Counted from the first letter of the stretch, positions 10,115-18,443 are shown. The stretch is DNA of 34,820 bases from an uncultured Hyphomicrobiales bacterium (GCA_903842455.1 CAIMLX010000063.1:1-34820); one strand, 5' to 3'. Notes: generated from the sequence alone by a model not told the origin. A program made the numbers and translations.

Positions 10115-11578
10115 TTGGACCTCGTCAAGCTCGTCGTGTACAGCGCGCGCCGCTACGAAGCGGAGCCGGCGATCGCGTTTGCCGGTGGCGTTGTCACCTA
10201 CAAGGCGCTGATGGGGGCCACGGCGGCGGCCGTGCAGGTGATCGAGACGCTGCGCCTGCCGTTGCGGTCGGTGGTGGTGCTGGATGTGCACAATCCGGTG
10301 TTCCACACCGCCCTGATCTACGCCCTGGCGCTGTGCGGACATCGCTCGGCTTCGGTCGGAAGTGCGGGCGGGCTGGATCGTTCCGGCCCGCAACCGGCGC
10401 TTGTCCTCACCGACCGCGACGACGTGAAGGCAACGCCGGAACTGGCGCTGCGCCAGGTCGATCCGCGCTGGTTCGCGCACGACGAGAGCAAGCCGGTCGA
10501 CTACCCGGCGCTGCTCGCAAAGCCGGGGTTTTCTGACCGGGACGAGGTGTTCCGGCTGATCTACTCGTCGGGCGCCACGGGGCGCCCGAAATGCGTGGGG
10601 CTCAGCAACCGCTCGCTCGAGACGCGCATCTCGCATGCGGCGCTGCAGGCGCCCTACCGTAGCGGCTCCGGCGCGCTGCTCAACACGATGGCGTTTTCAA
10701 CCATCATCGGCACGATGATGCCCTTTCACGCCCCCGCCAATGGCGCCCTGCTCTGCTACGCCAGTTCGAGCGGTGAAGTGCTGCAGATGATGCGGGTGTT
10801 CGCAGTCAGCTACCTGTCGGGAAGCGTAGCGCAGATCCAGGGCGTGGTGACGGCGCTGGGCGACGCTTCCCCGCCAGCGGCCCTGCGGACAGTGCGGATC
10901 ATCGGATCGCGACTGACGCGGGCGCAGCTCAAGACGATGCGGGCCCGGCTCTGCAACCACGTGATCAGCGTCTATGGGTCGACCGAAATGGGTCGGATCA
11001 CCAACGCCGAACCGGGCGACCTGGAACGCGACGAGGGCGCGGTGGGCACGCCGATGCCGTTCGTGTCGGTCGAAGTGGTCGATGACGACCGACAGCCCCT
11101 GCCGGCGGGACGGGACGGGGTCATCCGGGTGAAGACGGACGAGCTTGCCGTCTATGTCGACGACGCCGGCCGTCCAGTGCCGATGGCGGCCGCAGATGGC
11201 TGGTTCTACCCCGGCGATGTCGGGCATTTCGAGGCGGATGGGCTGCTGGTCGTGACCGGCCGCACCACCGAAGTGCTCAACCGCGGCGGTGTAGTGGTGG
11301 CCCCCGAGGCGATCGAAGAGGTGCTGCGCGGCTTTCCGGGGGTCGAGGATGTTGCCGTGGTGGGCGTTCCCACGGAGCGTGGGATCGACGAGATATGGGC
11401 GGCGATCGTCCCGGCCGGACAGGTGGACATGCAGGGGCTTCTCGCCGCGGCCCGCGTCCGGTTGATGGAACGCACCCCCGACCGATTGTTCCAGTTGGGA
11501 CGCCTCCCCCGCGCTGAAAGCGGCAAGGTGATGCGCAACGCCGTGCGCGACGAACTGCTGCGGCTGGCGCGCAACTAG
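10115..11578 (+). CDS. AMP-binding (ANL superfamily) acyl-CoA synthetase-like ligase
   Basis: The 487-residue product belongs to the adenylate-forming ANL superfamily, which activates carboxylic acids as acyl-AMP and usually passes them to CoA or a carrier protein. Motifs in order are a P-loop-like YSSGATGRPK (150-159), YGSTEMG (287-293), YPGDVG with Asp368, the hinge region TGRTTEV (381-387), and the catalytic Lys in AESGKVMR (Lys471). The P-loop has Ala where the family usually has Thr (SGTTG-PK). The protein is slightly shorter than typical fatty acyl-CoA ligases. The proposed start is a TTG with a poor ribosome binding site; it gives an N-terminus that aligns with family starts. The substrate is unknown. 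The close placement behind the porin gene suggests shared transcription. Confidence 0.82.
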   Translation: MDLVKLVVYSARRYEAEPAIAFAGGVVTYKALMGATAAAVQVIETLRLPLRSVVVLDVHNPVFHTALIYALALCGHRSASVGSAGGLDRSGPQPALVLTDRDDVKATPELALRQVDPRWFAHDESKPVDYPALLAKPGFSDRDEVFRLIYSSGATGRPKCVGLSNRSLETRISHAALQAPYRSGSGALLNTMAFSTIIGTMMPFHAPANGALLCYASSSGEVLQMMRVFAVSYLSGSVAQIQGVVTALGDASPPAALRTVRIIGSRLTRAQLKTMRARLCNHVISVYGSTEMGRITNAEPGDLERDEGAVGTPMPFVSVEVVDDDRQPLPAGRDGVIRVKTDELAVYVDDAGRPVPMAAADGWFYPGDVGHFEADGLLVVTGRTTEVLNRGGVVVAPEAIEEVLRGFPGVEDVAVVGVPTERGIDEIWAAIVPAGQVDMQGLLAAARVRLMERTPDRLFQLGRLPRAESGKVMRNAVRDELLRLARN

Positions 11579-11592
11579 CCTCGCCGGCCTGC

Positions 11593-12078
11593 TCAGAAAT
11601 CGAGCGGGGCGTTGTCGATGACTTCCTTCATGACGAAGAAGGTGCGGGTCTGGCGGACGCCGGGCAGCGCGATCAGGGCGGTGCCGTGCAGTCGGTTGAA
11701 GTCGGCTATGTCGCGGACGCGTATCTTCAGGAAATAGTCGAAGTCGCCGGCCACGAGGTGGCAGTCGATGACGATCTTCAGCTTTTTGGCGGCGGCTTCG
11801 AAGATGGCGAAGCTTTCGGGCGTCGAGCGATCGAGGACGACCCCGACGATGACGAGGGTGCCGAGGTCGAGCTTGTGCGGGGCGAGTTCGGCGCGGAAGC
11901 CGGCAATGTAGCCGGCCTCGACGAGGCGCTGGGTGCGGCGGTGGCAGGTGGCGGCCGAGACGCCGACCTTGGTGGCGAGATCGGCGTTGGTGAGGCGCGC
12001 GTCCTTCTGGAGGAAGCGGAGCATCCTGAGATCGAAGCGATCAAGACCTGCGGAAGAGTCTTCCGGATTGTCTGGCAT
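11593..12078 (-). CDS. acdR: Lrp/AsnC-family regulator, probable AcdR
   Basis: This is a 161-residue DNA-binding protein. The N-terminal AsnC-type winged helix (about residues 14-62) includes FDLRMLRFLQKDARLTNADL and VGVSAATCHRRTQRL. A C-terminal RAM ligand/oligomer domain follows (about 70-150) with LVAGDFDYFLKIRVRD. It is divergent from acdS with 126 bp between start codons. This is the known arrangement of acdR-acdS, in which AcdR activates the deaminase gene in response to ACC and is itself repressed by leucine. The acdR identity therefore rests on position plus family; the sequence alone shows only an Lrp-type regulator. It converges with the ligase gene, whose end is 14 bp away. Confidence 0.82.
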   Translation of the reverse strand: MPDNPEDSSAGLDRFDLRMLRFLQKDARLTNADLATKVGVSAATCHRRTQRLVEAGYIAGFRAELAPHKLDLGTLVIVGVVLDRSTPESFAIFEAAAKKLKIVIDCHLVAGDFDYFLKIRVRDIADFNRLHGTALIALPGVRQTRTFFVMKEVIDNAPLDF

Positions 12079-12083
12079 TTGTC

Positions 12084-12117
12084 GAAGCTTCCGTCATCGT
12101 TTGCGATCTGACTTCGC
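12084..12117. promoter_or_regulatory. Inverted repeats in the acdR-acdS control region
   Basis: Two small dyads lie close to the acdR start. One is GAAGCTTC at 12084-12091, an 8-bp perfect palindrome. The other is GCGA-N7-TCGC at 12103-12117, a 15-bp dyad, which is the size expected for an Lrp/AsnC half-complex. They are candidate AcdR boxes. No NifA/sigma-54 promoter (TGGCAC-N5-TTGC) was seen upstream of acdS. Confidence 0.35.
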
Positions 12118-12204
12118 TTGTCTACCGCAGGATGGGGCCACTCTGAAAGCACCTTCGGTGTAAGCGCTGGTAGCCTCGGGCATAGTTCCAACAGGGGTTT
12201 TGCC

Positions 12205-13218
12205 ATGCTCGAGAAGTTTGCCCGCTATCCGCTCACCTTCGGGCCCACGCCAATCGAGAAGCTGTCGCGGCTGACGGAGCACCTCGGGGGGGACGTCGAG
12301 CTTTATGCCAAGCGCGAGGACTGCAATTCGGGGCTGGCGTTTGGCGGCAACAAGCTCAGGAAGCTCGAATACATCATCCCCGATGCGATCGCCTCGGGGG
12401 CGGATACGCTGGTGTCGATCGGCGGGGTGCAATCGAACCATACGCGCATGGTGGCGGCGGTGGCGGCCAAGATCGGCTTCAAGTGCCGGCTGGTGCAGGA
12501 AAGCTGGGTGCCGCACGAGGATGCGGTCTACGACCGCGTCGGCAACATCATGCTGAGCCGGATCATGGGCGCCGACGTGCGGGTGGTGGATGACGGGTTC
12601 GACATCGGCATCCGCGACAGCTGGAAGAATGCCATCGCCGAGGTGGAAGCGGCGGGCGGCAAGCCCTACCCCATCCCGGCCGGCGCATCGGTGCACAAGT
12701 TTGGCGGGCTCGGCTATGTAGGGTTTGCCGAGGAGGTGCGGAAGCAGGAGGCGGAACTGGGGTTCGCGTTCGACTACGTGGTGGTGTGCACGGTGACCGG
12801 CTCGACCCATGCCGGCATGGTGGTAGGTTTTGCGGCCGACGGGCGGGCGGACAAGGTGATCGGCATCGATGCCTCGTGCACGCCGGCGCAGACGCGCGAG
12901 CAGGTGCTGTCGATCGCGCAGAGCACGGCAGAACTGGTGGAACTGGAGCGGCCGATCACGGCCGACGACATCGTCCTGAACGAGGACTACGCCTACCCGA
13001 TCTACGGCGTGCCGTCGGAGGAGACCAAGGAGGCGATCCGGCTGGTCGGGCGGCTCGAGGGGATGATCACCGACCCGGTCTACGAGGGCAAATCGATGCA
13101 GGGGATGATCGACCTGGTGCAGAAGGGGTTCTTCCCCAAGGGCTCGAAGGTGCTTTACGCCCATCTCGGCGGCGCGCCGGCGCTCAACGGCTACGGCTAT
13201 ACCTTCCGCAACGGCTGA
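12205..13218 (+). CDS. acdS: 1-aminocyclopropane-1-carboxylate (ACC) deaminase
   Basis: AcdS is a pyridoxal-phosphate enzyme that opens ACC, the plant ethylene precursor, to alpha-ketobutyrate and ammonia in the cytosol. This feeds the bacterium nitrogen and lowers plant stress ethylene. The 337-residue product matches the characterised pseudomonad enzymes throughout: [26 protein letters not shown] with cofactor Lys50, and GGVQSNH with Ser77. The Tyr-Glu pair in DPVYEGKS and the Leu in [10 protein letters not shown] separate true ACC deaminases from D-cysteine desulfhydrases, and both are present. The ATG at 12205 has AGGGG 7 bp upstream. The gene is divergent from the acdR-like regulator. 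Confidence 0.96.
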   Translation: MLEKFARYPLTFGPTPIEKLSRLTEHLGGDVELYAKREDCNSGLAFGGNKLRKLEYIIPDAIASGADTLVSIGGVQSNHTRMVAAVAAKIGFKCRLVQESWVPHEDAVYDRVGNIMLSRIMGADVRVVDDGFDIGIRDSWKNAIAEVEAAGGKPYPIPAGASVHKFGGLGYVGFAEEVRKQEAELGFAFDYVVVCTVTGSTHAGMVVGFAADGRADKVIGIDASCTPAQTREQVLSIAQSTAELVELERPITADDIVLNEDYAYPIYGVPSEETKEAIRLVGRLEGMITDPVYEGKSMQGMIDLVQKGFFPKGSKVLYAHLGGAPALNGYGYTFRNG

Positions 13219-13326
13219 GCCGGGCGGCGGGCGCAGGGCTGCAATCCACCGCTACGACCAAGGAGACGTTGACGGGCGGTGGCGCGAGGAGGAAGCATCG
13301 GGCGTTCCACACAGGAGACTACACGA

Positions 13327-14214
13327 ATGACTTTCGCCAGGGCCGGAATGGCCATGCTGCTTGCCTCCACCTGCGCCTTCGCGGCTAGTGCCGCGCTGGC
13401 CGAGACGGTGACCGAGGTGACGGTGATGAACGGCGCGCGTGCCGTGCCGGCCACCGTCGTCGTGCCGGATGGGGAAGGCCCATTCCCCGCCGTGGTGATG
13501 AACCACGGCCATGGCGGCGGACGGCAGGAAGGCGGCGGGTTCGGCAAGCTGGCCTCGGCGCTGGCCGAGGCCGGGATCATGTCCATCCGCATGGATTTTC
13601 CCGGCACCGGTGACAGCAAGGAGCCCTTCACCGAAGGCACGCTGACCAACATGATCTCGGACAGCGATGCCAGCCTGGTGTTCATGCTGGCGAACTTCCC
13701 GGCCGATCCGAGCAAGCTGGGCATTCTGGGCTATTCGATGGGCGGGCGCATCGCGCTGACCATCGCGCAGCAGCCGAACAGCCCGTACGAGGCGGTGGGG
13801 CTGCTGGCGCCATCGGCGAACCCGGGCAAGGGCTTGCTGCTGTTCTTTGCCGGCTCCGAGGCCGAGTATGAGCGGCTCTATGCCGAGGCTTCGACCGACA
13901 AGGGCTATGCCGACTACACCACCCAGTATGGCCAGCAGCAGCAGCTGAGCAAGGTGTGGTTCGACGAGATGCTGGCCTCGAGCCCGCTCGACGGGATTTC
14001 GGCCTACACCGGCGCCATGCTGGTGGTGCATGGCGACAAGGACACGGTGATCACGCCCGAGGAGAACGCCGCGGTGGTGGCGGCCTATCCGGCCGCGAGC
14101 ATCGTGACGGTACCCGAGGCCGACCACGGCTACGGGTTCTATTCGGACCAGCCCGAGGTGACGAAGCTGGTGCAGGACTCGTTCGCGACGTTCTTCAGCG
14201 AAAACCTGAATTAA
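13327..14214 (+). CDS. Exported alpha/beta hydrolase, dienelactone-hydrolase-like
   Basis: The 295-residue product has a signal peptide (first 25 residues, ending SAALA before ETV), so it is probably periplasmic. The hydrolase fold shows VVMNHGHGGG (oxyanion region, about 57-65) and the nucleophile elbow GYSMGG (135-140, Ser137). The acid is in VVHGDKDTV and the His in VPEADHGYG. This set of motifs fits the dienelactone-hydrolase/prolyl-oligopeptidase-like branch of alpha/beta hydrolases; the substrate is unknown. The ATG at 13327 follows AGGAG at 9 bp and is the start that yields a signal peptide. The gene lies 108 bp downstream of acdS on the same strand, so it could be co-transcribed, although no functional link is evident. 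Confidence 0.85.
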   Translation: MTFARAGMAMLLASTCAFAASAALAETVTEVTVMNGARAVPATVVVPDGEGPFPAVVMNHGHGGGRQEGGGFGKLASALAEAGIMSIRMDFPGTGDSKEPFTEGTLTNMISDSDASLVFMLANFPADPSKLGILGYSMGGRIALTIAQQPNSPYEAVGLLAPSANPGKGLLLFFAGSEAEYERLYAEASTDKGYADYTTQYGQQQQLSKVWFDEMLASSPLDGISAYTGAMLVVHGDKDTVITPEENAAVVAAYPAASIVTVPEADHGYGFYSDQPEVTKLVQDSFATFFSENLN

Positions 14215-14228
14215 GGGCGTTGATGGTG

Positions 14229-14249
14229 GCGCCGGCCAAGTGCCGGCGC
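14229..14249 (+). terminator. Strong stem-loop after the exported hydrolase gene
   Basis: The hairpin GCGCCGGC-CAAGT-GCCGGCGC is a perfect 8-bp GC stem with a 5-nt loop, 14 bp after the stop codon. Only scattered T residues follow, so it is a weak candidate for a factor-independent terminator. It may instead protect the 3' end of the transcript. Confidence 0.45.
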
Positions 14250-14333
14250 TGCTGTTGCCTTGTGCTCGGACCCAGACGCGAGCCTTGGGTGTGGGGTCTG
14301 GAACCTAGGCGGGCATACAGCTTGACTTGTGCT

Positions 14334-14465
14334 CTACCGGACGGGCCGGCGCGGCGGGCCTCGATTGTTGGAGCTGGCGGCGTCCAGCGTCCGCAGAAGT
14401 CGCTGGTGCAGCGACGCGTTGTAGCTGTCGGCTGCCGGATGCGCGCACACGACGTTGGCCTTCAT
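14334..14465 (-). pseudogene. Truncated remnant of an NAD(P)H:quinone oxidoreductase (flavodoxin fold)
   Basis: From the ATG at 14463-14465 the minus strand encodes MKANVVCAHPAADSYNASLH followed by QRLLRTLDAA. This is the characteristic first beta-strand, phosphate loop and first helix of NQO1/MdaB-type quinone oxidoreductases (family pattern MK-LVV-AHP---S-N--L). After about 32 residues the similarity ends and a stop follows at codon 44. A whole enzyme would be about 190-280 residues. The rest of the gene is gone, replaced by unrelated sequence towards the upstream hydrolase. No convincing ribosome binding site is seen. It is best read as a deletion remnant. Confidence 0.65.
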
Positions 14466-14536
14466 GGCGAACGGGTGGGGTATTGCCTTTTTTTCCGATG
14501 CTGTGATCAAACTAACCGCGCCTTGGGGAGGAAAGC

Positions 14537-14938
14537 ATGTCAGTCTACTTGCACCACGTCTCGTTGGTGACGGTTGACCCAGAGCGGTCGGCATCATTCT
14601 ACCAATCCATGTTCGGCTTGGAGCGTCTTGATAGGCCACCATTCAAGATTGAAGGGATTTGGCTAGACTGCGGACCCAGCCTGCAATTGCACCTCACAAA
14701 ACACTTGCCGGGCAACTTCCGTACGAAGGGCGTCGACAACAACGATGTCCATTTCGCTTTCCGGACCGATGACTTCGAAGGCGTTTTGGCGCGGCTGGTG
14801 GGCGCGGGCTTCAGTGAAGACGCTCCAGAGGACAGTCCGATGAGACTGTTGCTCAACCGCTCCGGTATGGCCGGCTTTCTACAGCTCTATGTGATGGATC
14901 CCGACCGGAACATTATTGAAGTGAACACTGCAGTTTAG
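14537..14938 (+). CDS. VOC-family (glyoxalase/bleomycin-resistance-like) protein
   Basis: This is a 133-residue single-module vicinal-oxygen-chelate protein. The N-terminal strand YLHHVSLVTVD is followed by a helix (RSASFYQSMFGLERL), LQLHL, DVHFAFRTDDFEGVL, and the C-terminal DPDRNIIEVN. Likely metal ligands are His7, His72 and Glu128. Members include glyoxalase I, dioxygenases and drug-binding proteins; nothing here fixes the reaction. The start ATG has a strong GGGGAGGA 5-12 bp upstream. Codon use is visibly less GC-rich than in the neighbours (TTG, AGG, CTA, ACA and AAA all occur early). Together with the neighbouring gene remnant and repeat, this suggests a recently acquired segment. Confidence 0.85.
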   Translation: MSVYLHHVSLVTVDPERSASFYQSMFGLERLDRPPFKIEGIWLDCGPSLQLHLTKHLPGNFRTKGVDNNDVHFAFRTDDFEGVLARLVGAGFSEDAPEDSPMRLLLNRSGMAGFLQLYVMDPDRNIIEVNTAV

Positions 14939-14983
14939 CGGTCGGGGTAATATAGGCATGGGGTATTGAGATCGTTGCTCCTC

Positions 14984-15048
14984 CTCCAGCTGCTTGCCCC
15001 TCCCCGAAAGTGGGAGAGGGGACGCAGCCTGGCAGCGGGGTGGGTGCA
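14984..15048. repeat. Short palindromic intergenic repeat (RIME-like)
   Basis: A C-rich arm at 14997-15005 and a G-rich arm at 15011-15021 form a hairpin around GAAAG. Further C- and G-rich bases on both sides resemble the repeats at 7219, 25114 and 26913. The element lies between the VOC gene and the FkbM-like gene. Confidence 0.5.
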
Positions 15049-15133
15049 ATAGGTACATTTAGTCCGTGGTCGTGGGGATTGACTACCCGGGCTCAGCATG
15101 GACGCATCCGCTTCGGATCGACGGGGGTCGTGC

Positions 15134-15928
15134 ATGCATCCGAAGGCTCTTCTCAAGCGCGTCGTCCGGCGCCTAGGGTACGATATTGTGCGGCATTCCG
15201 CGATCGTGCGGCAACCCGAAGTGCCCGCAGCTTCGAAGATGCCGACATACAGGTCGATGGCGATGGCGTTGCTGACCACTACGCCAACCCTGAAGATTGC
15301 CGTGGTCGGGGCCAATGATGGGGCGATCAACGATCCGATCTTCGCGTTTGCGAGCGAGTTCCGGAGCCGCGTTTCGATTATTCTGATCGAGCCGCAGCCA
15401 GCCCTGATCCCCTATCTTCGCGAGAATTACTCGCAGCATCCGGACGCCACGATCGTGAACTGCGCCGTGGGCGCAACGGGCACGCTTTCGCTGTTCGCCG
15501 TGAAGCCCACTTACTGGGACAAGCTAAGCGTCCCTTACGCGCGAAACTGGCCGCCCTACCGGGCCCCGACCGGCGTAACCTCGTTCAGCCGGGACCGCGT
15601 GGCGGGCTGGCTGGCAGACAAGCTTCCGCAGGGGGCTGACCTCGACGATGCGATCCAGGCGTTCGATGTGCCAGCGTCCGACCTCCGGGCCATTACCGAG
15701 GCGCACGGCTTCGGACCACACCTCGATATCCTGCAGGTCGACGCAGAGGGGGCGGACGATGTCGTGCTCTACAACTCCAATCTGCCGATCTTCCGGCCAA
15801 AGCTGATCCGCTATGAAAGCGGCGAGCTGGATGCCGAGAAGAACCGGAGACTGACCGACTACCTGGTTGGCCTTGGCTACCTGATCATTCCTGATGGCAC
15901 GGACTCGATCGCCGTCGCGCTGGCATGA
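15134..15928 (+). CDS. FkbM-family methyltransferase-like protein
   Basis: The 264-residue product resembles FkbM-type SAM-dependent methyltransferases, which often modify sugars in surface polysaccharides or secondary metabolites. A basic N-terminus (HPKALLKRVVRRLGYDIVRH) is typical. SAM motif I is loosely seen in IAVVGANDG (about residues 56-64). Next comes the acidic loop IILIEPQPAL, then NCAVGATGTLSLF. The family-defining DILQVDAEGADDVVLYN is in the C-terminal third. The glycine loop is less canonical than usual (ANDGA rather than a GANxGxxS pattern). The ATG at 15134 was preferred over the in-frame ATG at 15098 because GGGGG lies 6 bp upstream and the product then starts like its relatives. 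The target molecule is unknown. Confidence 0.75.
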   Translation: MHPKALLKRVVRRLGYDIVRHSAIVRQPEVPAASKMPTYRSMAMALLTTTPTLKIAVVGANDGAINDPIFAFASEFRSRVSIILIEPQPALIPYLRENYSQHPDATIVNCAVGATGTLSLFAVKPTYWDKLSVPYARNWPPYRAPTGVTSFSRDRVAGWLADKLPQGADLDDAIQAFDVPASDLRAITEAHGFGPHLDILQVDAEGADDVVLYNSNLPIFRPKLIRYESGELDAEKNRRLTDYLVGLGYLIIPDGTDSIAVALA

Positions 15929-16012
15929 TGACTATTGCGGTGGGCGAGAATCAGGTGGGCGCACATCCACCTCAGTGGGGTGACCAGGGTTGGTGGCCAG
16001 TTCTTCGTGCGG

Positions 16013-16699
16013 TTACTGCCCGATGCCCTCATCGAGCAGCCATTTCGCGATGGGCCAGGTGTTGGCGTAGTGCTCGAGGCAGAGGTCGGTGAAGCCGGGC
16101 TCGCGGGCGACCTCTACCGGCAAGTCGATGCCGGTGTAGAGGCCTTCGTGGAGGAGGTAGTCGAGGCGGTCGGGGTCGGTGGTGAAGCCCTTGGGGAGGC
16201 GTTTTCGGGTCTTGCCTTCGATCTGGTAGGGGCCCTTGGACGTCACCGCCGTGACGGCGGCGAGGAGGGCCTTGCCGGAGCGGGGGTGGAGGACGGACTG
16301 GCGGTAGTCGTCGAGCATCGGCTTGTCGAAGCCGTAGAGGCCGACGCCGAGTTGCACCGACTGCGCCGTGAGGCCGAACCAGAAGCCGGGTTGCTGCCAG
16401 CCCTTCTTGTCGCCGTGCCAGAACCAGAGGCCGAGGTGATCCTTGTAGGGGCGCTTGTCCTTACTGAAGCGGATGTCGCGGTTCACCCGGCCGATCGAGC
16501 CGTTGACCTTCGGGTCGAACTGCACGCCGGGCGAGATGGCGCGCAGGCGCGGGCCGAGTTCGGCGACGAACCCCTTGCCCGCCTCGACATAGCCCTTGTC
16601 GTAGAGGGCGCGGTTGGCGTCGAACCAGGTCTTTTCGTTATGGGCAGCAATGCCGGCGAGGAAGGCGAAGGTTTCGGCGGGGAAGACGAATCCGGACAT
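16013..16699 (-). CDS. DUF2461 (TIGR02453) family protein
   Basis: This 228-residue cytosolic protein belongs to a widespread family of unknown function. Its signatures are GFVFPAETFAFLAGIAAHNE near the start (the family's F--FL--L--NN--WF pattern), then FDPKVNGSIGRVNRDIRFS, immediately followed by KDKRPYKDHLGLWFW. The motif YGFDKPMLDDYRQ lies in the centre. No catalytic site is established for the family. The gene is isolated: the FkbM-like gene converges on it from the left, and the pentapeptide-repeat gene ends 43 bp before its start codon on the same strand side. The ATG at 16697-16699 is the only sensible start. Confidence 0.85.
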   Translation of the reverse strand: MSGFVFPAETFAFLAGIAAHNEKTWFDANRALYDKGYVEAGKGFVAELGPRLRAISPGVQFDPKVNGSIGRVNRDIRFSKDKRPYKDHLGLWFWHGDKKGWQQPGFWFGLTAQSVQLGVGLYGFDKPMLDDYRQSVLHPRSGKALLAAVTAVTSKGPYQIEGKTRKRLPKGFTTDPDRLDYLLHEGLYTGIDLPVEVAREPGFTDLCLEHYANTWPIAKWLLDEGIGQ

Positions 16700-16745
16700 A
16701 GGCTTGGGTGGAATCCCTGAAGTGCGGTGGGAGTGGGCTCAGTGC

Positions 16746-18386
16746 CTACTTGAACTCGGTCACGCGCTTGATCCGATAGGCCTGCTTCTCCTCGAGGCCA
16801 TCGAGCCAGGCGTCAGCCCAGCGCGGGTGCTCGGAGAACTGTTCGGGCGTGATCGGCTCGAGCTCGAAGCGGTCGCGGACGAAGGTGTCCTTGGCGGCCT
16901 CTTTGGCGACTTTGTCGAGGAAGGTTGGCTCGAACACCAAGCCGCCATCGAAATCGACGCTGGAGAGGTTGGCGCCAGTGAAATCGACCTCGCCGAAGAT
17001 CGAGGTGCGGAAGGTGGAGCCGGCCATTTCGGCGTCGGTGAACTGCACCTTGTGGATGACGGCGCGATCGAAGTTGATGCCGAAGCCGCGGGCCTTGGCG
17101 AAGCCGGTATCCTTGATGATGGCGCCCGAAAAGTCGGTGCCGGACAGCTGGGTGCCGCGCTCGAAGCCGATCCCCTCGCCGCTGATCGAGGGCAGTGTGC
17201 CGATGCCGAACTGGGTGAGGTTGATCGAGGCGTTGCGGAAGCGCGCGTGCTCGAGATAGGCGCCGCTGAAATCGGCACCGATCAGCAGTTGCCGGTCGAA
17301 GCTGGCGAAACGGAGGGACGCGAAGGTGAAGACCAGCGCGCTGCCCATGCTGGCGGCCCGCACTTCGGCGAAGCTGAAATCGGCGCCGATGAGCGTCGAG
17401 AAGTCGGTGAGGCGGTTGTAGATCAGGATGGCCATGATCTGCCCGCGCTCGGGCGACAGCGGGCGGTCGGTCATGACGCCGGTCTGCTCGCCCGAGAACT
17501 GGACGTTGACGCTGGAGGCCTCGAGCTGGGCGCGCACCTTGGCCGAGGCGGCGAGATCGGTGCGGCGGAGCAGGCCTGAGGACATCAGCAACTGATCGTC
17601 GATGTCGTCGAGCGGGGTGCGGAGGTAGCGATAGGGGCGCGACGCGGTGCTGGCGGCAACGATGCGGGCGCGCAGCGAAGGGCTGAGGTCGGAAATTCCC
17701 GGCGCGCCGTTGCCGCCGGCGCGCAATTCATCGACCTCGCGGGCGACTTCGGCGCCGATATCGAGGATTTCGGGGACGATGGAGGTCGAGCGCTGCGCCT
17801 CGCCCAGCTCTATCTGGCTCTGGATGTAGCGGTTCTGCTCCTCGATGCGGGCGTTCTGGTCGCCCATCAGGCCGATCTGGGTGCGCAGCAGGTTGTTCTG
17901 CTGGAACAGCAGGGCCGAGCCGGCGAGCGCGGCGATGGCGGCGATCAGCGCGGTGATGGAGGCGAGCAGCCAGCGGCGGGTCGACACCCAGGCGTAGCGG
18001 GCGAGCGCCATTTCGGCGAGATCGCGCGCAGCGGCAGTGGCCTCGGCGACGCGCTGCTCGGCGGCGAACTTCGCGACCTCCGCCAGCGGCCGGGCGAAGC
18101 GCTCCATCTCGAACTCGGCGCGCTTGAAGACGACGCCCCAGATGCGGCGCCGGAACAGCGCCACGAGGCTGGCGACGATCACCACGACGAGGAAGACGCC
18201 GAACAGGATGCCGAACACCTGGCCGGCATATTCGACCAGCACATCGGCACCAAAATTTGCGATGGGGACGCCGACGACGACGCCCACCAGGAACACGACG
18301 ATCGACAGGCCGACAATGCCGATACTGTGCGGGGAGGATTTTCCCGACGGCTTCGGTTCGTCGCTGATACCGGACTCTTCGCTCAT
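16746..18386 (-). CDS. Membrane-anchored pentapeptide-repeat protein
   Basis: The product is 546 residues. An N-terminal cytosolic tail is followed by hydrophobic spans at about 21-43 and 56-78, then a charged helix, then a third span at about 138-161. A glutamine- and asparagine-rich probable coiled coil follows (162-200). The C-terminal part, about 326-490, has degenerate A(D/N)-L/F-x-x pentapeptide repeats such as GADFSFAEVRAASM, GADFSGAYLEHARF and GANLSSVDFDG. These fold as a right-handed quadrilateral beta-helix. Topology suggests an inner-membrane anchor presenting the helix on one face, but function is unknown. The ATG at 18384-18386 was preferred over one six codons upstream because AGGGGG precedes it. 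Confidence 0.82.
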   Translation of the reverse strand: MSEESGISDEPKPSGKSSPHSIGIVGLSIVVFLVGVVVGVPIANFGADVLVEYAGQVFGILFGVFLVVVIVASLVALFRRRIWGVVFKRAEFEMERFARPLAEVAKFAAEQRVAEATAAARDLAEMALARYAWVSTRRWLLASITALIAAIAALAGSALLFQQNNLLRTQIGLMGDQNARIEEQNRYIQSQIELGEAQRSTSIVPEILDIGAEVAREVDELRAGGNGAPGISDLSPSLRARIVAASTASRPYRYLRTPLDDIDDQLLMSSGLLRRTDLAASAKVRAQLEASSVNVQFSGEQTGVMTDRPLSPERGQIMAILIYNRLTDFSTLIGADFSFAEVRAASMGSALVFTFASLRFASFDRQLLIGADFSGAYLEHARFRNASINLTQFGIGTLPSISGEGIGFERGTQLSGTDFSGAIIKDTGFAKARGFGINFDRAVIHKVQFTDAEMAGSTFRTSIFGEVDFTGANLSSVDFDGGLVFEPTFLDKVAKEAAKDTFVRDRFELEPITPEQFSEHPRWADAWLDGLEEKQAYRIKRVTEFK

Positions 18387-18443
18387 GCAGACCCCCTGCA
18401 ACAACAGGACGTTAGCCGAGTGCGCGGCGTTCCGACAGGGGGA

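Noticed and set aside
12118-12204. A NifA/sigma-54 promoter for acdS, as known in some rhizobia
   Set aside because: No TGGCAC-N5-TTGC element is present in the interval.
14470-14500. T-rich run on the plus strand as an intrinsic terminator
   Set aside because: No hairpin immediately precedes the T tract. It lies just upstream of the VOC gene and may be part of its promoter region instead.
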